DNA from: Actinobacteria bacterium UBA5975
Lineage (GTDB): Bacteria > Actinomycetota > Actinomycetes > Nanopelagicales > Nanopelagicaceae
Assembly (NCBI GenBank): GCA_002430075.1
Contig: DJBN01000060.1
Span: forward strand, 1 to 5,655
DNA length: 5,655 nt
Reading direction: 5' to 3'
The translations under genes and the position numbers were made by a program. Below the pieces are notes generated by a model. That model was given only the letters and a program-made list of their open reading frames with translations, did not search any database and was not told the DNA's origin. Of this stretch, positions 1 through 5,577 are shown in pieces. Numbering within the stretch: the stretch's first letter is position 1; every line of letters starts with the position of its first letter.

Positions 1-337
1 CTGGAATACCGAGTCTGTCGTATGTGTTCTTAATATCATCTGGCAAGTCATCCCACGTGGTTGCTTGCTTCTCGGTTGAGCGAACGAAGTACTTGATTGT
101 GTCGAAGAATATTCCTGAAAGATCTGAACCCCATGATGGCATTGGCTTCTTGTAGAAAAGACCAAGGCCCTTAAGGCGAAGGTCGAGCATCCACTGTGGC
201 TCACTCTTCTTAGCGCTGATGTCGCGAACAACTTCTTCGCTCAATCCGCGTTTGGCGTTAGAGCCTGCATCATTGGTATCTGACCAGCCGTACTCATAAT
301 TTCCGAGACCATCGAGTTCAGGATGTGATGTTGTCAT
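1..337 (-). CDS. sufB: Fe-S cluster assembly protein SufB, N-terminal part (cut by window edge)
   Basis: SufB is a core subunit of the cytosolic SufBCD scaffold, on which iron-sulfur clusters are built and passed to apoproteins. The frame opens with ATG at 337 and stays open for 112 codons to the left edge, so about the first quarter of a roughly 470-residue family protein is visible. Typical actinobacterial SufB N-terminal blocks are readable: ELDGLGNYEYGW (residues 7-18), NAKRGLSEEVVRDISAKKSE (27-46), QWMLDLRLKGL (48-58), KPMPSWG (64-70), IKYFVRSTEKQ (81-91) and DLPDDIKNTYDRLGIP (97-112). The C-terminal core with the scaffold cysteines lies outside the window. The ATG overlaps the sufR stop as ATGA, and a GAAAGG ribosome binding site sits 7 bases upstream, so the start is well supported. 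The gene is second in the suf operon behind its repressor and is probably controlled by SufR and by translational coupling. Confidence 0.95.
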   Translation of the reverse strand, partial: MTTSHPELDGLGNYEYGWSDTNDAGSNAKRGLSEEVVRDISAKKSEPQWMLDLRLKGLGLFYKKPMPSWGSDLSGIFFDTIKYFVRSTEKQATTWDDLPDDIKNTYDRLGIP

Positions 338-1038
338 GATGACGCCTTTCCAGCGGTTGTAGTTTTTTTAGATGAATTGTTTATTAAGTTGGGAATATAG
401 GTAGTGCAAACTCCATCGCCATGCGCGATTGTTGCTAAACGTTGCACGTGAGTGCCAAGAATTTTGGAGAAGATCTCAGTTTCAGCTTCGCAGAGCTGTG
501 GGAACTCAGCTGCCACATGTGCGATTGGACAGTGGTGCTGGCAAATCTCTTCGCCACTTCCGCGTACTTCAACGCTTGCTGCATAGCCTTGTTCGGTAAG
601 AAATGAGGCAAGGGCTTCGGTCTTATTAGAGCTCTTGGCAATTGAGATAGAAGCCTTACGTTCAATATCGTCGGCACGTGACTGCGCAAAGGCTTGTACT
701 ACATGCTCTCCAGATTGAGCAGAGATAAATTTAAGAGCAGCTACTGCTAAGTCATCGTAAGAATGTTCAAATTGCTCACGGCCTGCATCGGTCATGACGA
801 AAACTTTTGAGGGACGACCCCGTCCGCGGATAGGAGTCAGATGAGGGTCGCGAGCTTCTAGAATTCCGTCTCCGACGAGAAGATCGAGATGGCGGCGAAT
901 ACCAGCGGGAGTCAGCTTGAGGCGTTCACCCAAAACCACGGCCGTTGAAGGCCCATTTTCGAGGATTGAGCGCGCAATAGCATCGCGTGTGCTCTCATCA
1001 TCTATTTTCACAACAGTATTGTGTCTTAATTCCGCCAT
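334..1038 (-). CDS. sufR: Iron-sulfur-sensing transcriptional repressor SufR
   Basis: SufR is a winged-helix DNA-binding protein (ArsR/DeoR-like fold). In its [2Fe-2S]-loaded form it represses the suf operon, and cluster loss under iron starvation or oxidative stress relieves repression. Numbering from the upstream GTG at 1047 (237 residues), the helix-turn-helix covers about 20-62 (LTPAGIRRHLDLL at 45-57), followed by a wing GRGRPSKVFVMTDAGR (75-90). The C-terminal sensor has C169, C173, C186 and C214. The C-X3-C-X12-C spacing agrees with the cluster-binding cysteines described for actinobacterial SufR; C214 is an extra candidate. A Ser/Thr/Lys-rich tail (about 224-237) ends the protein. I prefer ATG 1038, which gives 234 residues; GTG 1047 has no Shine-Dalgarno at a useful distance, but the choice is uncertain. 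It is first in an operon with sufB (4-base overlap) and divergent from ctaA, as in other Actinobacteria. Autoregulation is inferred from family knowledge. Confidence 0.93.
   Translation of the reverse strand: MAELRHNTVVKIDDESTRDAIARSILENGPSTAVVLGERLKLTPAGIRRHLDLLVGDGILEARDPHLTPIRGRGRPSKVFVMTDAGREQFEHSYDDLAVAALKFISAQSGEHVVQAFAQSRADDIERKASISIAKSSNKTEALASFLTEQGYAASVEVRGSGEEICQHHCPIAHVAAEFPQLCEAETEIFSKILGTHVQRLATIAHGDGVCTTYIPNLINNSSKKTTTAGKASS
345..350 (-). promoter_or_regulatory. Ribosome binding site of sufB inside the sufR 3' end
   Basis: On the minus strand the bases read GAAAGG, followed by a 7-base spacer and the sufB ATG. The site lies within the last codons of sufR, so sufB can be translated both by re-initiation at the ATGA overlap and by direct ribosome loading. 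It fixes the sufB start. Confidence 0.7.
1009..1023. promoter_or_regulatory. Inverted repeat CACAA-N5-TTGTG near the sufR start, possible operator
   Basis: A perfect 5-base inverted repeat, CACAA then five bases then TTGTG, lies within the first 10-15 codons of sufR, about 15 bases inside the preferred start. Actinobacterial SufR is known to bind short palindromes of CAAC-spacer-GTTG type; this site shares the CAAC half but matches the other half imperfectly. It could be a SufR operator placed just after the transcription start, or chance. The function is inference only. Confidence 0.25.
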
Positions 1039-1082
1039 TGGCGCCACTTAAGAGCCTGACGCGCCCGCCCCTCTTTCAGGCC

Positions 1083-1095
1083 TAGGCTACGGAGA
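1083..1095 (+). promoter_or_regulatory. Putative leaderless promoter of ctaA (-10 box TAGGCT)
   Basis: TAGGCT at 1083-1088 fits the actinobacterial -10 consensus TANNNT. It is followed by exactly 7 bases and then the ctaA ATG at 1096, so transcription would begin at the A of the start codon. This is the classical geometry of leaderless actinobacterial genes. The GGAGA at 1091-1095 touches the ATG and is too close to act as a normal Shine-Dalgarno, which also favours leaderless expression. No convincing -35 hexamer is seen. The box sits in the palindrome GCCTAGGC (1080-1087). The opposite strand offers TAGCCT at 1084-1089 as a possible -10 for sufR, so the two divergent promoters may overlap. 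Confidence 0.55.
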
Positions 1096-1977
1096 ATGAG
1101 TAGTCGTTTAGAGCCATTCTCGCGCCGATTGTTGCCACCGCTGACGGGTCTACTCCTCTTCCTCCAAGGAGCACTGGTCATAACGGGAGGCGCGGTCCGT
1201 CTGACAGGTTCAGGGCTTGGGTGCCCAACATGGCCAGAATGCACAGCAGGTTCATACACGCCTGTAAGTAATCAGGTCGAAGGTCAGTTGCATGCCTGGA
1301 TTGAATTTGGAAATCGTCTCCTTACCTTCGCACTCTTCTTTGCAGCGATTGCAACACTGATCGCGGTTCTACGTTCTCGTCGTCGTGATTTAAGATTTTT
1401 AGCAGCTACACAGATCTTAGGAATTCTCGGTCAAGGAGTTCTAGGCGGAATCACCGTTCTTACAAATCTCAACCCACTTGCTGTCGCATCTCACCTCTTG
1501 CTTTCCATGTTGCTGATAGCGGCTGCGACTTCGCTTCATTCACGGCGACATCATCCGCAGGTGCGGACTTCTTCAACACAAGTTCGAATTTCGCGAATCT
1601 CACTTTTACATATCAATCTTGCTTTTACTGCAATCGCGCTTGGAACACTCGTAACGGGCACTGGTCCTCATGCCGGCGATATCAGTTCTCCGCGACTGAA
1701 CTTTGCAATAACAACTATCGCGCGGATTCATAGCGCATCCGTCTGGCTGCTTATCATCGTCACAGTTTTATTCTTTATCTCTCGTGGCATACGTTTTGAG
1801 ACCAAACGTTGGCTTACAATTTTTCTCGTCCTGGCGTCTGCTCAGGGCGCACTTGGATACATTCAATATTTCTTAGGGGTTCCAGAAATTCTCGTTGGTT
1901 TTCACCTCTTGGGTTCTGTTCTAGTCTGGATCGCAGCGTGGCGAATCCGACTATCTGTAGTTCGCAAACACGCATAA
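1096..1977 (+). CDS. ctaA: Heme A synthase (COX15/CtaA family)
   Basis: CtaA is an integral membrane enzyme that oxidises the C8 methyl of heme O to a formyl group, giving heme A for aa3-type cytochrome c oxidase. The 293-residue protein has about eight hydrophobic segments (roughly 14-34, 72-93, 101-121, 128-147, 168-188, 205-228, 238-258, 264-285) in two four-helix halves joined by a basic His/Arg/Ser-rich loop (148-167). Family marks are GGAVRLTGSGLGCPTWPEC (31-49) with the cysteine pair C43/C49, the IEFGNR motif with E70, GQGVLGGITV (112-121), H133, GTLVTGTGPHAGD (183-195), RIHSASVW with H212, and GALGYIQYF plus H270. H133, H212 and H270 match conserved heme-ligand histidines. N73 stands where Bacillus CtaA has the fourth histidine of the EXXHR motif. 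The gene diverges from sufR, is probably leaderless, and leads into tkt after 10 bases. No ctaB (heme O synthase) is adjacent. Identity is very secure. Confidence 0.95.
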   Translation: MSSRLEPFSRRLLPPLTGLLLFLQGALVITGGAVRLTGSGLGCPTWPECTAGSYTPVSNQVEGQLHAWIEFGNRLLTFALFFAAIATLIAVLRSRRRDLRFLAATQILGILGQGVLGGITVLTNLNPLAVASHLLLSMLLIAAATSLHSRRHHPQVRTSSTQVRISRISLLHINLAFTAIALGTLVTGTGPHAGDISSPRLNFAITTIARIHSASVWLLIIVTVLFFISRGIRFETKRWLTIFLVLASAQGALGYIQYFLGVPEILVGFHLLGSVLVWIAAWRIRLSVVRKHA

Positions 1978-1981
1978 GGAG
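1976..1981 (+). promoter_or_regulatory. Strong Shine-Dalgarno of tkt overlapping the ctaA stop
   Basis: AAGGAG begins inside the ctaA TAA stop and lies 6 bases before the tkt ATG at 1988. It is the clearest ribosome binding site in the window. It fixes the tkt start and supports ctaA and tkt being read from one transcript, with tkt translated independently. Confidence 0.8.
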
Positions 1982-1987
1982 AATAAA

Positions 1988-4039
1988 ATGTCGCAGATTC
2001 CAGGTTGGTCAGAGCTCGATGATCGCGCTGTTCTATACGCGCGCGCCCTTGCGATGGATGCGGTTCAAAAAGTTGGCAATGGCCATCCGGGTACTGCTAT
2101 GGCCTTAGCTCCCGTTGCCTACAATCTCTTCCAGCGTCACTTGGTACACGACCCAGCTGACCCACACTGGGTTGGGCGAGATAGATTCATTCTCTCGTGT
2201 GGACATTCCTCTTTAACTTTGTACACCCAACTTTTTTACAGTGGCTATGGACTTGAGTTAGAGGATCTTCAATCCTTCAGGACATGGAATTCACTCACGC
2301 CAGGCCATCCAGAGTTCGGTCATACCGCCGGAGTTGAAATGACTACAGGTCCATTAGGTGCAGGCGTTGCAACCTCTGTTGGCTTTGCGATGGCTGCAAG
2401 GTATGAAAGAGGGCTACTCGATCCTGATGCAGCCGCAGGAACGTCAATTTTTGATCACACTACTTGGGTTCTCTGCTCTGATGGAGATTTGCAAGAGGGT
2501 GTTTCGGGCGAAGCATCTTCATTGGCAGGCACACAAGCGCTCGGTAATCTCAACGTTATTTACGATGATAATCGCATCTCAATTGAAGGAGATACGCATC
2601 TGGCATTTACAGAAGATGTTGCAGCCCGTTATCGCGCTTACGGTTGGCATGTCCAAGAAGTGGAAGCGCTTGCAGATGGAAATGTAGATCTAGCGGCCCT
2701 TGATAAGGCGATGGTTACTGCTAAAGCTGAAACGTCCAAACCTTCTCTCATCCGCATGCACTCGGTCATTGCATGGCCAGCGCCAAAGTTACAAGGAACA
2801 GCGAAGTCTCACGGCTCAGCACTTGGTGATGACGAGATTGCCGCAACGAAGAAAGAGCTCGGTCTTAATCCTGACGAAAAGTTTGCAATGCCAAGTGATG
2901 TTCTCAACCATGTACGGGGCGTCAAAGAGCGCGGAGCTGCCGCCCATCGTAAATGGAATACACAATTTGCTACCTGGCAGGAGGATCATCCAGATCGCGC
3001 CGCGTTGCTTACAAGACTTATTGCGCGCGAATTACCGAAGGGTTGGGATGCATCCATTCCAAACTTTGAAGCAGGAAAAGATCTTGCTACGCGAGCAGCC
3101 TCAGGACACGTCATCAATGCGATTGCCAAGGTATTACCCGAATTCTGGGGCGGCTCTGCAGATTTAGCAGATAGCAATAACACCACTATCGAGGGTGGAA
3201 AATCATTTCTTCCCGCTTCTAGCTCGATGCCAGATTCAAGTCCCTACGGTCGCATCATCCACTTTGGAATTCGTGAACATGCGATGGGATCAATACTCAA
3301 TGGAATAACTCTGCATGGGTTATCGCGCTGCTTTGGTGGCACCTTTGCAGTCTTTAGCGATTACATGAGGCCAGCAGTTCGATTAGCAGCCCTGATGGAT
3401 ATACCCACAACATTTGTTTGGACCCATGATTCAATCGGACTTGGCGAAGATGGACCGACTCATCAACCCGTCGAACACTTCGCAGCCCTTCGCGCTATCC
3501 CGAATTTTTCAGTGATACGTCCAGCTGATGCAAATGAAGTTTCGCAAGCATGGCGTTCCATCATTCTGCGCAACAAGCCAGCCGGCATCTTGCTCTCAAG
3601 ACAGAATTTACGCACTGTTGATCGCGCGACTCATGGTGCTGCAACTGGAGTAGATAAAGGCGCATACATTCTTAAGGAGTCGAGCACCAAGCCTCAGGTT
3701 GTCATCATCGCTACGGGCTCTGAAGTCGGGTTGGCCCTCGATGCTCAATCCACGCTAGAAGCTTTAGGTGTGGGAACACGAGTAGTGAGCGCACCATGTC
3801 TTGAATGGTTTAACGAAGAGCCAGTCTCTTACAGAGAATCAATCCTTCCAAGATCTGCGCTGCGGGTAAGTGTGGAAGCTGGAATAGCTCAAGGGTGGCG
3901 TGAATACGTCGGTGATACTGGACTCATCATTTCACTTGATCATTTCGGTGCATCTGCAGGAGCTACAAAACTTTTTGCTGAGTTCGGATTTAGCGCCGAG
4001 CGTATCGTTGCAGATATCCAAAAAGCGCTATCTTCATGA
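1988..4039 (+). CDS. tkt: Transketolase
   Basis: Transketolase (EC 2.2.1.1) is a cytosolic thiamine diphosphate and divalent-metal enzyme of the pentose phosphate pathway. It moves two-carbon ketol units between xylulose 5-phosphate and ribose 5-phosphate or erythrose 4-phosphate. The 683 residues match the usual full length. The N-terminal cofactor domain shows GNGHPGTAMAL with H33, CGHSSLTLY with H73, TPGHPEFGHT with H107, and the ThDP/metal motif SDGDLQEGVSGEASSLAG (164-181) ending in YDDN with N195. SDG instead of GDG appears to be the usual actinobacterial form. The middle pyrimidine-binding domain has WGGSADLADSNNT (387-399), HFGIREHAMG (425-434) with the catalytic glutamate E430, THDSIGLGEDGPTHQPVEH (479-497) with H480, and a C-terminal domain from about 550. 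SVIAWPAPKLQGTAKSHGSALG-type wording at 259-280 is also actinobacterial. It follows ctaA and overlaps pgi by 4 bases. No damage is seen. Confidence 0.98.
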   Translation: MSQIPGWSELDDRAVLYARALAMDAVQKVGNGHPGTAMALAPVAYNLFQRHLVHDPADPHWVGRDRFILSCGHSSLTLYTQLFYSGYGLELEDLQSFRTWNSLTPGHPEFGHTAGVEMTTGPLGAGVATSVGFAMAARYERGLLDPDAAAGTSIFDHTTWVLCSDGDLQEGVSGEASSLAGTQALGNLNVIYDDNRISIEGDTHLAFTEDVAARYRAYGWHVQEVEALADGNVDLAALDKAMVTAKAETSKPSLIRMHSVIAWPAPKLQGTAKSHGSALGDDEIAATKKELGLNPDEKFAMPSDVLNHVRGVKERGAAAHRKWNTQFATWQEDHPDRAALLTRLIARELPKGWDASIPNFEAGKDLATRAASGHVINAIAKVLPEFWGGSADLADSNNTTIEGGKSFLPASSSMPDSSPYGRIIHFGIREHAMGSILNGITLHGLSRCFGGTFAVFSDYMRPAVRLAALMDIPTTFVWTHDSIGLGEDGPTHQPVEHFAALRAIPNFSVIRPADANEVSQAWRSIILRNKPAGILLSRQNLRTVDRATHGAATGVDKGAYILKESSTKPQVVIIATGSEVGLALDAQSTLEALGVGTRVVSAPCLEWFNEEPVSYRESILPRSALRVSVEAGIAQGWREYVGDTGLIISLDHFGASAGATKLFAEFGFSAERIVADIQKALSS

Positions 4040-5571
4040 ATATTTCAGGACCCTCACTTGCCCATGTAGATCGGACAAGTGAGCTCTATCTTCAGCTTAC
4101 TTCAGCACATCAGCGCCTTGCAAAGAAAGATCCCACCATCTGGGGCCCAAAGGCTGCAACTGAGGCAGCGGTCCGTTTGAATTGGGTAGACCTGCCCGAG
4201 AATTCGACCTCACTCTTGACAGAAATTTCTTCCTTAACTCAAAAATTTTTATCGCTCAAGCGAGTTGTTCTCTGCGGAATGGGTGGTTCCTCCCTTGGGC
4301 CAGAAGTAATTGCTCTGACATACAAAAAAGAAATCTTTATCTTCGACTCAACAGATCCCAACTATGCACGGCAAGCGATAGGCAATCGCCTTTCCGATAC
4401 TCTCGTCGTCGTTAGTTCAAAGTCCGGTTCGACAATAGAAACTTCCTCCCAGCGCGCGCTTTTTCAAGACCAATTTATGCAGGCTGGACTTAGCCCAACC
4501 GAGCATATGATTTTTGTAACTGACCCGGCCTCTCCTCTTGATGTCGAAGTTCGCGCTCAGGGTTACTCCGTTCTAAATGCAGATCCCAACGTTGGTGGCA
4601 GATTTAGCGTTCTGAGCGCCTTTGGCCTCTTACCGAGCGCGCTCATTGGCGTAGATATCCAATCTCTTGTCAGTGATGCTCATCATGAAAAGGAGAGATT
4701 CCTTGATCAAAGCGAGCAAATCCTCGATGTCGCTTATCTGCTTTTGACGCAGAGTTCGCAATACATCGGATTTACCGACGATGGTTCAAACGTTCCAGGC
4801 TTATCGGATTGGATTGAACAACTTATCGCTGAATCAACAGGCAAAGAGGAGAAGGGTCGATTGCCGATTGCAACCGAGAGCGTCTGGCTCTCACGGATTG
4901 GCGGAGCATTTTCAGTAGCCTTTGCTACATCTGCTGCCGATCTTTGCGTTGAAGGATCTCTTGGTGGGCACTTTATTTTTTGGGAATGGGTTACCGCCTT
5001 ATTAGGCGCCGGACTTGCTATCGATCCGTTCAACCAACCTAATGTCACTGAAGCCAAAGAGCAGACATCAAGTTGTTTAGCGCAATGGAATAACGTAGTT
5101 CCATCAATGAAACCTGCTATCTCCGAAGGAAGCGTTGAAATTTTTGGAGATGGTCAATCTCTCAAAGACTCCCTGGCAACTTTTATCGAAGATGTCAAAG
5201 ATGGAGGCTACATTGCCATCATGGCCTATTTAGATCGCATCGATGATGTCAAGATTGCTCAGTTGCGCTCGATTTTGTCCGAAAAATCTGCTCGCCCCAC
5301 AACCTTTGGCTGGGGCCCTCGCTTCTTGCATTCCACTGGCCAGTTCCACAAGGGTGGACAGAGGAATGGCTCTTTTCTGCAAATCACAGCTGAAACAGAT
5401 TGTGATTACATAATTTCACAACGCCCCTACTCATTGCGAACACTCTTCTTCGCGCAAGCAATTGGCGATAATCGAGCCTTAATGAAAAGAAAGTACCCGC
5501 TCCTTCGTCTGCATATGCAGAATAGAAGTGCGGGTATCGATCAAATTATCGCAGCTGCCAAATCCCTTTAA
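4036..5571 (+). CDS. pgi: Glucose-6-phosphate isomerase, transaldolase-fusion-type (stand-alone)
   Basis: Pgi (EC 5.3.1.9) interconverts glucose 6-phosphate and fructose 6-phosphate in the cytosol, linking glycolysis with the pentose phosphate pathway. The 511 residues hold two SIS sugar-phosphate domains. The first (about 75-205) has CGMGGSSLGPEV (80-91), DSTDPNYARQ (104-113), VVVSSKSGSTIETSSQ (124-139) and the Pgi signature NVGGRFSVLSAFG (185-197). The second includes GGHFIFWEW (310-318) and DPFNQPNVTEAK (330-341), where the canonical Q-x-GVE-xx-K becomes QPNVTEAK with K341 kept. The C-terminal FGWGPRFLHSTGQFHKGGQR (424-443) is characteristic of the Pgi half of bifunctional transaldolase/Pgi proteins, but no transaldolase domain is present: the N-terminus runs straight into an isomerase-type leader. 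The ATG overlaps the tkt stop as ATGA and no Shine-Dalgarno is visible, so translation is probably coupled to tkt. The gene ends 6 bases from convergent rbpA. Activity is inferred from family membership. Confidence 0.93.
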   Translation: MNISGPSLAHVDRTSELYLQLTSAHQRLAKKDPTIWGPKAATEAAVRLNWVDLPENSTSLLTEISSLTQKFLSLKRVVLCGMGGSSLGPEVIALTYKKEIFIFDSTDPNYARQAIGNRLSDTLVVVSSKSGSTIETSSQRALFQDQFMQAGLSPTEHMIFVTDPASPLDVEVRAQGYSVLNADPNVGGRFSVLSAFGLLPSALIGVDIQSLVSDAHHEKERFLDQSEQILDVAYLLLTQSSQYIGFTDDGSNVPGLSDWIEQLIAESTGKEEKGRLPIATESVWLSRIGGAFSVAFATSAADLCVEGSLGGHFIFWEWVTALLGAGLAIDPFNQPNVTEAKEQTSSCLAQWNNVVPSMKPAISEGSVEIFGDGQSLKDSLATFIEDVKDGGYIAIMAYLDRIDDVKIAQLRSILSEKSARPTTFGWGPRFLHSTGQFHKGGQRNGSFLQITAETDCDYIISQRPYSLRTLFFAQAIGDNRALMKRKYPLLRLHMQNRSAGIDQIIAAAKSL

Positions 5572-5577
5572 AGCAAA

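Noticed and set aside
435..689. Open frame of 84 codons overlapping sufR
   Set aside because: It lies wholly within sufR on a different frame, and its translation has no recognisable domain or membrane pattern. sufR is a clear family member over the same bases, so this is a shadow.
1091..1095. GGAGA as the Shine-Dalgarno of ctaA
   Set aside because: It ends directly at the ATG, leaving no usable spacer; the TANNNT-N7-ATG layout points to leaderless initiation instead.
1026..1259. Minus-strand open frame of 77 codons across the sufR-ctaA spacer and the ctaA start
   Set aside because: Most of it is antisense to well-conserved ctaA N-terminal codons. Its Arg/Pro-rich translation looks like antisense of a GC-rich region and would run through both divergent promoters.
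1976..2000. A thiamine diphosphate riboswitch before the ThDP-dependent tkt
   Set aside because: Only 10 bases separate ctaA and tkt, far too short for an aptamer, and no THI-box-like sequence is seen.
2358..3186. Several open frames inside tkt on other frames (2358-2687, 2700-3167, and minus 2986-3186)
   Set aside because: tkt is intact and conserved through this entire region, and the alternative translations show no family motifs.
4734..5057. Minus-strand open frame of 107 codons inside pgi
   Set aside because: It is antisense to conserved Pgi blocks, has no ribosome binding site or recognisable product, and is best explained as a chance open frame.
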